From CAYQSU01 sp964420325 (GTDB lineage: Bacteria; Pseudomonadota; Alphaproteobacteria; Rhodospirillales; Defluviicoccaceae): 29,927 nt of DNA. The notes below the pieces were generated by a model. The model saw nothing but the letters and a program-made list of their open reading frames with translations, had not been told where the DNA came from and did not search any database. The DNA lies in assembly GCA_964420325.1 (NCBI GenBank), contig CAYQSU010000042.1, forward strand, positions 1-29,927. Reading direction: 5' to 3'. The position numbers were made by a program, and so were the translations under genes. Shown here one piece after another: positions 7,954 through 16,770 of the stretch (the stretch's first letter is position 1; the number at the start of each line of letters is the position of its first letter).

Positions 7954-8633
7954 GAGACCTCCAGAAACGAACGGATGAACAGGGCGACGTCTCGCCTGCC
8001 GCGGATGATCCCGAAGTGGCTCTCGCACAGGATGTCGGCGTCGAGATCGACGAGGCGCTGCAGCGAGGCGTGATAGTCGTCGCGGTCGGAGAGCAGGCTC
8101 GGATGCAGGGGGCCGTGCACATCCTGGGCGAACACGACCTTCTCTCCCTCCGACTCCATCACGTAGGCGACCGAGCCCGGCGAATGTCCGGGGATATGGA
8201 CGGCGGTGATCGCGCGCCTGCCGAGCGCGATCGTCTCGCTGGCGGCGGTGATCGTCCGGTCGATCGGGCAGGGATCGAGCCGCGCGCCGTACCACGTCGC
8301 CGCCGAGACCACGTCGTCGCCGGTCTCGATGAAGGGCGCATCGAGCACGTGGGCGACGACCCGGCAGCCCAGCCGCTCGCGCAACGCCCTGGCACCGCCG
8401 CTGTGGTCGTAGTGGCAGTGGGTGAGCAAGAGGAGCTCGATCTCCTCCGGGCGAACGCCGGCTGCGGCAATGTTGGCGACGAGTCGCGCCTGCGCCCGTC
8501 CTGTGCCGGCGTCGATCAGAGCGGCATGCCCAGCGGCATGGACCAGGTAGACGGCGGCGTCCTCGGCCGCGGTCAGCGCCGACCCGCCGATCTGATGGAT
8601 CTCGCCAGTGATCGCAACGGTCCGAACGCTCAC
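7950..8633 (-). CDS. Metallo-beta-lactamase-fold hydrolase
   Basis: A 227-residue MBL-fold enzyme. The dinuclear metal motif THCHYDHSGG (HxHxDH) is at about residues 66-75. Later ligands appear as the histidine in HIPGHSPGS, the aspartate in VFAQDVHGP, and CESHFG near the C terminus. The length and motif order are those of glyoxalase II and lactonase-like enzymes. The GTG start at 8633 is supported by GAGGAG eight bases upstream, and its end overlaps the FAD oxidoreductase start by 4 nt. Within this operon it might hydrolyse a thioester, lactone or imine-derived product. Function beyond hydrolase is not determinable. Confidence 0.83.
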   Translation of the reverse strand: MSVRTVAITGEIHQIGGSALTAAEDAAVYLVHAAGHAALIDAGTGRAQARLVANIAAAGVRPEEIELLLLTHCHYDHSGGARALRERLGCRVVAHVLDAPFIETGDDVVSAATWYGARLDPCPIDRTITAASETIALGRRAITAVHIPGHSPGSVAYVMESEGEKVVFAQDVHGPLHPSLLSDRDDYHASLQRLVDLDADILCESHFGIIRGRRDVALFIRSFLEVS

Positions 8634-8677
8634 GTCGGGGATCTCCTCGCCACGATCGGCATGCCGGACGGAAACCC

Positions 8678-9403
8678 CTACCACAGCCGCCGGGTGAGCT
8701 GGGAGAGGGCGGTGCGTTGGCGGCCGGCGGCGTCGAAGGTGTCCGGCGCGAGCCAGCCGGCGATGGCGTCGCGGACCGGCGGCCACTCTTCGTCGATCAG
8801 CGCGTACCAGGCGGTGTCGCGGTTCCGGCCCTTGACGACCATGTGGTTGAGAAAGACGCCCTCGAAGCGGAAGCCGAGGCGCAGCGCCGCCGCCCGCGAC
8901 GCCCGGTTGAGGGCGTCGCACTTCCACTCGAGCCGCCGATAGCCGAGCTCGTCCATGGCGTGCCGCATCATCAGGTAGAGCGCCTCGGTCGCCTGCGCGG
9001 TTTTCTGAGAGCGGGGCGCGAACCAGACGTGGCCGATCTCGACGACCCCGGCGAGCGGCCGGATCGCGAGGAAGCTCTGCATGCCGATGAGCGCGCCCGA
9101 TGTCCGGTCGCGGGTAACAAAGAACAGTGGGTCCGCCGAGGCCGCCGAGCCGCGGAGCCACAGGGTCATCTCCCGTTCGTCGGCGAACGGACCGTAGGGT
9201 AGGAAGGTCCAGAGATCGCGCGCTCTCTCGTCCCGGTGGCCGATGGTGTACAACTCGGCCGCGTGCCGGCGCGGATCCAGGGGCTCGAGCGCCACCCGCG
9301 CGCCCTCGAACACCGCGCGGCCTCGAAACACCGCGGGCGGCAAGTCGTCGATCCGCTGGTTGCCTGGCGGCCGTCTCCTCCGCCGGCTCGACTCGTCCGT
9401 CAT
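8678..9403 (-). CDS. GNAT-family N-acetyltransferase (RimJ/RimL-like)
   Basis: A 241-residue acetyltransferase of the RimJ/RimL branch. Characteristic parts are VALEPLDPRRHAAEL near the N terminus, ALIGMQSFLAI, the acetyl-CoA region VVEIGHVWFAPRSQKTAQATEA, and WKCDALNRASRAAALRLGFRFEG, typical of this subgroup. It would transfer an acetyl group to a protein amino terminus or a small amine. The ATG at 9403 follows GGAGCCAGGGTG; the open frame runs further upstream but lacks a better start. It is the first gene of the minus-strand run, 44 nt before the MBL gene, and might detoxify an amine linked to the transported substrate (inference). Confidence 0.83.
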   Translation of the reverse strand: MTDESSRRRRRPPGNQRIDDLPPAVFRGRAVFEGARVALEPLDPRRHAAELYTIGHRDERARDLWTFLPYGPFADEREMTLWLRGSAASADPLFFVTRDRTSGALIGMQSFLAIRPLAGVVEIGHVWFAPRSQKTAQATEALYLMMRHAMDELGYRRLEWKCDALNRASRAAALRLGFRFEGVFLNHMVVKGRNRDTAWYALIDEEWPPVRDAIAGWLAPDTFDAAGRQRTALSQLTRRLW

Positions 9404-9571
9404 CACCCTGGCTCCCGGCGTCCACCTACGGCGATCGCTGCATCCGATCAAGCGATTCCCCTGCTCGCTGCCGGCCGGGACAACCGGGACCTCAGAACCA
9501 TCCTGATCCTGTCGGCCAATCCTCGAATGCGATCGCTGCACGGAAATACCAGGGAATCGGGGCGCGCAGCC

Positions 9572-9600
9572 TTGGCGCTCGCGTTCGAGTCCGTTACCTT
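9572..9600 (+). promoter_or_regulatory. Putative promoter of the isochorismatase-like gene
   Basis: TTGGCG (9572-9577) and TACCTT (9595-9600) with a 17-nt spacer lie 33 nt upstream of the ATG, in the divergent 230-nt gap to the GNAT gene. I see no equally good match for the minus-strand operon in the same gap. Confidence 0.4.
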
Positions 9601-9633
9601 CGAGCGGTCCCAGAGCCGAGCGGAGCCACCGTC

Positions 9634-10176
9634 ATGCTGATCAAGGCCGAGACCTCCTGTCTTCTGGTGATCGACATCCAGTCGCGGCTGCTTCCGGCAA
9701 TGGCGGCAGGAAACAAGGTCGTCGCCAACAGCGGCGTCCTGTTGACCGCCGCCCGGAGGCTCGGCGTGCCGGTGCTGGCGTCGGAGCAGTATCCCCAGGG
9801 AATCGGCCGCACGGTGCCGGAGGTCGCCGAGCTCCTGCCGCCCGGAAGCGTCGCCGAGAAGCTCCACTTCTCGTGCCTCGGCGATGCGGCGTTTGGCGCA
9901 CGGCTCCTGGAGATCGGGCGCCCGCAGGCGGTGCTTGCCGGTATCGAGGCGCACGTCTGCGTGCTGCAGACCGCCGAGGACCTGGTGGCGTCCGGCCTGG
10001 ACGTCTTCGTCGTCGCCGACGCCACGTCGTCGCGCTCGCCCTCCAACCACCAGGCCGCGCTCGAGCGCATGCGCGCCGCCGGTGCCCGCATCGTGACGAC
10101 CGAGATGGTGGTGTTCGAGTGGCTGGCCAAGGCGGGAACGCCGGAGTTCAAGGAGCTCAGCGCTCTGATCAAGTAA
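9634..10176 (+). CDS. Isochorismatase-family cysteine hydrolase (ISOC/YcaC-like)
   Basis: A 180-residue member of the isochorismatase-like hydrolases. The presumed catalytic triad is visible: Asp14 in VIDIQ, Lys76 in VAEKLHFSC and Cys109 in GIEAHVCVLQTAEDL, with the preceding segment that forms the cis-peptide. SEQYPQGIGRTVPEV is typical of the short ISOC1/ISOC2-like branch, which lacks a carrier domain. Substrates in this branch are poorly known; amide hydrolysis is the likely chemistry. The ATG at 9634 gives the normal N terminus with the catalytic Asp in the first strand. It is transcribed divergently from the TRAP/DadA operon. Confidence 0.85.
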   Translation: MLIKAETSCLLVIDIQSRLLPAMAAGNKVVANSGVLLTAARRLGVPVLASEQYPQGIGRTVPEVAELLPPGSVAEKLHFSCLGDAAFGARLLEIGRPQAVLAGIEAHVCVLQTAEDLVASGLDVFVVADATSSRSPSNHQAALERMRAAGARIVTTEMVVFEWLAKAGTPEFKELSALIK

Positions 10177-10177
10177 G

Positions 10178-10205
10178 CGAGGGATCCGCGGCGAGCCATC
10201 CCTCG
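10178..10205 (+). terminator. Stem-loop immediately after the isochorismatase-like gene
   Basis: CGAGGGAT (10178-10185) and ATCCCTCG (10198-10205) form a perfect 8-bp stem with a 12-nt loop, two bases after the stop codon. No T-run follows, so it may be a Rho-assisted terminator or a 3'-end stabiliser. Confidence 0.45.
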
Positions 10206-10826
10206 GGACAATCCGGAGACCTCTTGCCGTAGCACCGCAAATGGCCGAAAAGCTGCTCGGCCGCGTGCGTCAACGGTCGAGTCCGGCTCCGGGCGGAAGG
10301 AGGAGGAGACCAACCATGAGAGGCCTGATCCTGCCCTACCGGACCGTGCACCCGCGGATCGGCGAGGATGTCTTCATCGCCCCGACCGCGTGCGTGATCG
10401 GCGACGTCGTGATCGGGGCCGGAACCAACATCTGGTTCGGCTGCACCGTCCGCGGCGACGTCAACGAGATCCGCATCGGCGAGCGCACCAACATCCAGGA
10501 CGGCACCATCGTGCACGTCTCCAGGCAGAAATACGGCACCTATGTCGGCTCCGAGGTGACCATCGGCCACATGGCGCTGATCCACGCCTGCACCCTCGAG
10601 GATGGCTGCTTCGTCGGCATGAACGCGACGGTGATGGACGGCTGCGTCGTCGAGGGCGGCGCCATGGTCGCGGCGGGCGCGCTGGTGACGCCGGGAAAAC
10701 GCGTTCGGCGGGGACAGCTGTGGGCCGGCACCCCGGCCCGGCATGTTCGGGATCTCGGCCCCGAAGACCTCGACGGCATGGCCGCGACGGCTCCCCACTA
10801 TGTCAGGCTGGCCCGGGAGTATCTCG

Positions 10827-11843
<1,017 letters not shown>

Positions 11844-11851
11844 GCGCGCGC

Positions 11852-13645
11852 CTATCGGAGGGCGTAGGTACCGGGCGCCTCGGCCAAAGGCTTCACCCGT
11901 CCACCTCCCGGCTCCCGTGCCGGCACCCGCTCCTGGCCGGACACGTCCTTGATCCACGAATCCCAGTGTGTCCACCACGAGCCCCGGTGCTCGAGCGCAT
12001 GGGCCAGCCACCTCTCCGGGTCCTTGGGCGGCTGCTCCTCGGCGCACCAATAGAGGTACTTGCGGGCCGACGGCGGATTGACCACGCCCGACACGTGCCC
12101 GGAGGCGGTGAGTGCGAAGCGGACCGGGCCCGAAAGGATCTGCGTTCCCCGATAGACGGATCGCCAAGGCGCGATGAGGTCCTCCCGCGCCGCGAGGACG
12201 TACGCCGGAACGTCGATCTCATGAACGTCCACCGCTTTGCCGGCGATCGTGACGCCGCCCGGCTCGACGAGCTGGTTCTTGCGACAGATGTCGAGGATGT
12301 AGGAGGTATGGGCGGCATGCGGCATGCGCGTCGGATCGGCATTCCAACGCAGCAGGTCGTACGGGAAGGGATCCTTGCCGAGGAGGTAGTTGTTGACGAC
12401 GAACGACCAGATCAGGTCGCCCTCGCGAAGCTTGCGAAAGGTCGACGCCATCTCGCGGGCATCGATGTAGCCGTACTCCGCGATCATGTCCTGGAGGTAC
12501 GAAAGGGTCGCTTCGTCGATGGTGGTCGAGAGCTGTCCGGGTTCCGAGAAGTCGATCATCGCCGCCAGCAAGGTGGCGCTGGCGATCCGCCGGTCGCCGA
12601 TGTCGGCGAGATAGCCGAGTGCTGCGACGAGCAGGGTTCCGCCGATGCAGAAGCCGACGGCGTTGACCGCCTCCTCGCCGGTCGCCTCGCCGATGACGTC
12701 GAGCGCCGCCACCGGCCCTTCGAGCACGTAGTCGGCGAAGCTCATTTCGGCCAGCCGATCGTCGGGGTTGACCCACGAGATCATGAACACGGTGTGTCCC
12801 CGCTCGAGCGCCCACCGCACCCAAGAATTGTTGGGTCTGAGGTCGAAGAGATAGTACCTGTTGATCCACGCCGGGACGAACAGTAGCGGCCTCTTCAGCA
12901 CCTTGGGCGTCCTCGGCTCATACTGGATCAGCTCCATCAGGGCGTTGCGGTAGATGACCTTCCCGCGGGTCGTGGCGAATCGTTTCCCGACGCGCGCACC
13001 GCCTTGGCTGCTCGCGGTCCTCGCGGCCGTGCTCTGCCAGCGTTCGAGGTCGGCAAGAAGGTTGGCGAGACCGTTGATCAGGTTTTCGCCGCCGCTTTCG
13101 ATGGTTGCGCGGATGACCTCGGGGTTGGTGAAGGCGAAGTTGGTCGGCGACAGGGCGTTGATGAACTGGTGCGTGTAGGTCTCGACCTTGTCCCGGGTTT
13201 TCGGCGACAGATCCTCGACGTCGCGCACCGTCTGTTCGAGCCACCGTGCCGTCAACAGATAGGATTGCATGATGTAGCTGAAGACGTCGCTGTCCTCCCA
13301 GAGGCGGTCATGAAAGCGGACGTCGCCGATCGACGGCTGGACGATCGGCGTCGTCTCCTGCCCCAGCATGCGCAGTGCGGTGCTCTGCCACAAAGCCATG
13401 AAATCGCCCCAAAGCGATCTCTGCGCTTCCAGGATCCTGCCGGGACTGCTCATCATTCTCGCCGCCAGCTCGACGAACGACCCGGCGATGTCGAGGGGCT
13501 CCGTCACCGTCGACGGCGCGAGCGGACCGCGCCTCGTCAGCCACTCGGTCAGCAACTGCTGAGTGCGCTCGCCGATCTCGGCCATCGAGCGAGACAGCGC
13601 GGCGGCCTCGGGACGAGGGCCTTTCGCGCCTTGTTGATCGGCCAT
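11852..13645 (-). CDS. phaC: Class I poly(3-hydroxyalkanoate) synthase
   Basis: This 597-residue enzyme polymerises (R)-3-hydroxyacyl-CoA into polyhydroxyalkanoate at the granule surface. The lipase-like box GFCIGG holds the catalytic Cys333, and the rest of the triad is Asp489 (AAREDLIAPW) and His517 (ASGHVSGVVNPP). Their spacing resembles that of the Ralstonia enzyme (C319, D480, H508). The N-terminal PhaC domain precedes an alpha/beta hydrolase core with FVPAWINRYYLFDL and FMISWVNPD. The length is standard for class I, which needs no PhaE or PhaR partner subunit. The start is uncertain: ATG 13645 is chosen, but an in-frame TTG lies at 13675, and neither has a clear ribosome binding site. 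No phaA/B/P genes are nearby. Confidence 0.95.
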   Translation of the reverse strand: MADQQGAKGPRPEAAALSRSMAEIGERTQQLLTEWLTRRGPLAPSTVTEPLDIAGSFVELAARMMSSPGRILEAQRSLWGDFMALWQSTALRMLGQETTPIVQPSIGDVRFHDRLWEDSDVFSYIMQSYLLTARWLEQTVRDVEDLSPKTRDKVETYTHQFINALSPTNFAFTNPEVIRATIESGGENLINGLANLLADLERWQSTAARTASSQGGARVGKRFATTRGKVIYRNALMELIQYEPRTPKVLKRPLLFVPAWINRYYLFDLRPNNSWVRWALERGHTVFMISWVNPDDRLAEMSFADYVLEGPVAALDVIGEATGEEAVNAVGFCIGGTLLVAALGYLADIGDRRIASATLLAAMIDFSEPGQLSTTIDEATLSYLQDMIAEYGYIDAREMASTFRKLREGDLIWSFVVNNYLLGKDPFPYDLLRWNADPTRMPHAAHTSYILDICRKNQLVEPGGVTIAGKAVDVHEIDVPAYVLAAREDLIAPWRSVYRGTQILSGPVRFALTASGHVSGVVNPPSARKYLYWCAEEQPPKDPERWLAHALEHRGSWWTHWDSWIKDVSGQERVPAREPGGGRVKPLAEAPGTYALR

Positions 13646-13669
13646 GATCCGGTCCAGTATGATCCGGTC
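13644..13669. repeat. Two 11-bp direct repeats at the phaC start
   Basis: ATGATCCGGTC occurs at 13644-13654 and 13659-13669, 15 bp apart, covering the chosen phaC start and the bases just before it. It could be an operator or a small coding duplication (LDRI-LDRI) if the TTG start at 13675 is used. Confidence 0.5.
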
Positions 13670-13770
13670 GAGCAAACATCGGTTGTCGCAGGAAGCGACA
13701 CGGCACGCGAAGTCGCGTTGGGCACAAGGGTTGCGGGTGGTTTCCCCGAGCTTGCGAGCGCTTTAGCTGT

Positions 13771-13776
13771 TATATT
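13771..13776 (+). promoter_or_regulatory. Weak -10-like element upstream of the OmpA-like lipoprotein
   Basis: TATATT in an unusually AT-rich patch (TTTAGCTGTTATATTC) lies 80 nt upstream of the lipoprotein ATG in the divergent phaC gap. No -35 box at proper spacing was found, so the call is tentative. Confidence 0.25.
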
Positions 13777-13857
13777 CTCGCTGCTCCTGGCGGGCAACGC
13801 ACATCCGTAGGGGGATCATCAAAGGGCGGCGAGCTCGCCCCGGAAGCGAGGGCAACC

Positions 13858-15408
13858 ATGGGAAGCACTGGACGTCGAGCCCGGACGGCGAGTAACGGAG
13901 CCGCACGCTCCCTGCGGGCGATCGGTTTGCTCGGGGTCGGCGTGATCGCCGGTTGCTCCGTGGTCCCCGACGCCGTCAACCCGGTCGAGTGGTACAAGAG
14001 CGCCGAACGGGCGATCGCCGGCGGCGATACGCCGGACGCGGACGCGTCGCTCGAGCCGGCCACTGGAGAAAGCGGCGCCGGCCAGCCGCCGGCCGAGGCC
14101 CCCGGAAGCGACCCGCCGTTCCCCACTCTTGCCGACGTGCCGCAACGGCCGCAGACCAGCACTCCCGAACAGCGTGCGAAGCTGGCGGAAGGCCTTATCG
14201 CGGATCACGAGCGGGCGCGGCGGTACTCCGACGAGGACATCCGGCTGCAGGGAACCATCGAGCGAAGCCCCGTCGAACCGGCTGCGGCGATGGCAACCTC
14301 GGTGCCGACCGGGTCCGACCTGGAGCCTGCCGCCGTCGCGTCCCCAGTGCCGGAAACAAGCGCCGAATCGTCGCCCTCCGCGCCGGGTTCGCCGCCGCCA
14401 GGCGGCGCGTCCGAGCCCCTCGCGGCGACCTCGCCCGTCGAAAGGTTCTATGCGCCCGCCGCCGCTCCGCAGCCCACGGCGGAACGCTCGCCGCTGCCGT
14501 CCGGCGAGACGGCAATGCCGGAGGCTCCACCGCCCCCTCCCGCCGGGACTCCTGCGGCCATGCCCTATGCGGACCGGATTCCGTGGGCGAGCGCGGCGGA
14601 GGAGCCGCCGGTCGAAGACCGGCTCGCGGACGAACTGCCGGCCGAAGACCGGGTCGCGGAGGAGCTGCCGCCGGCCCCTGCCGTCGACGAGCCCTCCATC
14701 GAGAGCACCTACCCGCCGCCGCCGCCTGTGACGGCCGCCGCGGCGACCTCGGCCGTGCGCACACCGATGCGGCCCGACATCCCTCAGTCGTCCTATCCCT
14801 CGGCGGCGCGGCCGACGGACGTCCGGTCGATCTATCAGGCGCGCCTGCGCGATCCGATTCCTCAAGGAGTAGTGGCGCCGCTGCCGACGGCGAACGCCCT
14901 GCCGGTTCGCTCGCAACGCCCGATCGGAACCGTGGTCGTCTCGTCGCGGGGCATCGAGAGCTATCGGGACCACGACGCCTTCGCACCGTCGGTGGCGACC
15001 GCGAGCGCATCGCGAGGCGGGCCGCCGCCGTTCAGGCAGGCCCTGCCCGGGCCGGGTGCGGAAAAGATCGCCACGATCCTGTTCGACAGCGGGTCGGCGG
15101 GCCTGCGCGGGAGAGAGAAGGGCATCCTGCGCCAGGTGGCCGGACTGCAGCGCGATCACGGCGGCATGGTGCGCATCGTCGGTCATTCCAGCAGCCGCAC
15201 GGCGAACATGAACGAGGCGCGGCGGGAGCGCATCAACCAGCGGATCTCGCTGCAACGCGCCGAATCGGTCGCCCGCGAGCTCGAGCGGCTCGGCGTGCCT
15301 GAGGACAGGATCACCGTTGCCGCCGTCGCCGACAGCCAGCCACTGTACTATGAGGTCATGCCGTCGGGCGAGTCCGGCAACCGACGGGCCGAGATCTACT
15401 TCGAGTAG
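13858..15408 (+). CDS. Lipoprotein with Pro/Ala-rich linker and C-terminal OmpA-like domain
   Basis: A 516-residue outer-envelope protein. An N-terminal basic and hydrophobic segment ends in the lipobox GVIAGC (Cys33), marking a lipoprotein. About 300 residues of low-complexity Pro, Ala, Glu and Ser follow, probably a disordered spacer. The last ~120 residues form an OmpA-like domain, with ATILFDSGSAGL, MVRIVGHSSSRT, and NQRISLQRAESVARELERLGV. Such domains bind the peptidoglycan diaminopimelate. Here the Asp usual after GHT is replaced by Ser (GHSSS), while the later Arg of SLQRAES is kept. Function is probably tethering the envelope to the wall. The ATG follows GCGAGGGCAACC; alaC begins 102 nt downstream. 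Confidence 0.8.
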   Translation: MGSTGRRARTASNGAARSLRAIGLLGVGVIAGCSVVPDAVNPVEWYKSAERAIAGGDTPDADASLEPATGESGAGQPPAEAPGSDPPFPTLADVPQRPQTSTPEQRAKLAEGLIADHERARRYSDEDIRLQGTIERSPVEPAAAMATSVPTGSDLEPAAVASPVPETSAESSPSAPGSPPPGGASEPLAATSPVERFYAPAAAPQPTAERSPLPSGETAMPEAPPPPPAGTPAAMPYADRIPWASAAEEPPVEDRLADELPAEDRVAEELPPAPAVDEPSIESTYPPPPPVTAAAATSAVRTPMRPDIPQSSYPSAARPTDVRSIYQARLRDPIPQGVVAPLPTANALPVRSQRPIGTVVVSSRGIESYRDHDAFAPSVATASASRGGPPPFRQALPGPGAEKIATILFDSGSAGLRGREKGILRQVAGLQRDHGGMVRIVGHSSSRTANMNEARRERINQRISLQRAESVARELERLGVPEDRITVAAVADSQPLYYEVMPSGESGNRRAEIYFE

Positions 15409-15510
15409 CCGGTGGCGGTGACACGGCGCGTGTTGCCCCTTGCGACCGCGACCGCGGAGGGCTATCCCCATCGCGGGCGCGGACAGAGGCGCCGCTCCCT
15501 GAGAGGTCCG

Positions 15511-16737
15511 ATGATGCACAGCGAGTTCCATGCGATACGGCGTTTGCCGCCCTATGTCTTTGCCGAGGTCAACGCCATGAAGGCCCGTGCGCGGGCGGAA
15601 GGCGAGGACATCATCGATTTCGGGATGGGCAACCCCGATTTCCCGACGCCGCGCCACATCGTCGACAAGCTGAAGGAGACCGTCGAGGATCCGCACACCC
15701 ACCGCTACTCGGAGTCCCGCGGCATCAAGGGGCTGAGGCGGGCGGTCGCCGGCTATTACGCCCGGCGCTTCAACGTCGACCTGAACCCCGAGACCGAGGC
15801 GGTCGTCACCATCGGTTCGAAGGAGGGGCTCGCCAACCTGGCGGCGGCGATCACCGCGCCGGGCGACGTCATTCTCACCCCCAACCCCAGCTATCCGATC
15901 CACCAGTTCGGCTTCATCATCGCCGGTGCGGCGGTGCGGAGCATCCCGGTCGCCCCGGACAAGGCGTTCCTGGCGGCCCTCGAGCGGGCGGTGATCCACA
16001 GCGTGCCGCGACCGACGGCGGTGGTCCTCAACTATCCGAACAACCCGACGACGCAGGTGGCAACCCTCGACTTCTACGCCGAGGTCGTCGACTTCTGCCG
16101 CCACCACCGCATCTGGGTGCTGTCCGATCTGGCCTATGCCGAGATCTACTTCGACTGCGATGCGCCGCCGTCGATTCTGGAAGTGCCGGGGGCCAAGGAC
16201 ATCGCCATCGAGTTCACCTCGATGAGCAAGACCTACTCGATGCCAGGGTGGAGGGTCGGCTTCGCCTGCGGCAACCCTCGCCTGGTCGCGGCGCTGGCCC
16301 GCGTCAAGTCGTATGTCGATTACGGCGCCTTCACCCCGATCCAGGTGGCAGCGACCGCCGCCCTCAACGGCGCTCAGGACTGCGTCACCGAGATGAGGGA
16401 ACGCTATCGTCAGCGTCGCGATGTGCTGATCTCGGGACTGGCCAACGCCGGGTGGACGGTGCCGTCGCCGCCGGCCACCATGTTCGCCTGGGCGCCGATC
16501 CCGCCGGCGTTTCGCCATCTCGGTTCCCTCGAGTTCTCCAAGATCCTGTTGCGGGAGGCGAAGGTGGCGGTGTCGCCGGGCATCGGCTTCGGCGAGCACG
16601 GCGACGACAGCGTCAGGTTCGCTCTCGTCGAGAACACCCACCGCATCCGCCAGGCGCTCCGCAACATCAAGGCGTTCCTCGCCCGCTATCACAACGTCGT
16701 CGAGCGCGCCGAATCGACGCTCACCCCGGCCGATTGA
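15511..16737 (+). CDS. alaC: Alanine aminotransferase, AlaC/YfdZ type
   Basis: A 408-residue PLP enzyme of aminotransferase fold type I. The PLP lysine lies in SMSKTYSMPGWRVGF at about residue 239. Segments RLPPYVFAEVNAMK, EDIIDFGMGNPDFPTP, TIGSKEGLANL, LTPNPSYPIH, KSYVDYGAFTP and AKVAVSPGIGFG closely follow E. coli AlaC. It would interconvert alanine and 2-oxoglutarate with pyruvate and glutamate; orthologues in alphaproteobacteria are often labelled LL-diaminopimelate aminotransferase. ATG 15511 (GAGAGG upstream) is chosen; the frame extends 99 nt further without homology. hom begins 33 nt downstream, so the two are probably co-transcribed. Confidence 0.9.
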   Translation: MMHSEFHAIRRLPPYVFAEVNAMKARARAEGEDIIDFGMGNPDFPTPRHIVDKLKETVEDPHTHRYSESRGIKGLRRAVAGYYARRFNVDLNPETEAVVTIGSKEGLANLAAAITAPGDVILTPNPSYPIHQFGFIIAGAAVRSIPVAPDKAFLAALERAVIHSVPRPTAVVLNYPNNPTTQVATLDFYAEVVDFCRHHRIWVLSDLAYAEIYFDCDAPPSILEVPGAKDIAIEFTSMSKTYSMPGWRVGFACGNPRLVAALARVKSYVDYGAFTPIQVAATAALNGAQDCVTEMRERYRQRRDVLISGLANAGWTVPSPPATMFAWAPIPPAFRHLGSLEFSKILLREAKVAVSPGIGFGEHGDDSVRFALVENTHRIRQALRNIKAFLARYHNVVERAESTLTPAD

Positions 16738-16770
16738 CCGGGCGGCTAGGCGACGCGTGCGCAAGCGCCC

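Noticed and set aside
5639..8122. Single 827-residue minus-strand protein ending in a TRAP binding domain
   Set aside because: Only the last 329 residues show homology, with a good ribosome binding site and signal peptide at 6628. The upstream part is the wrong frame of the DadA-like and MBL genes.
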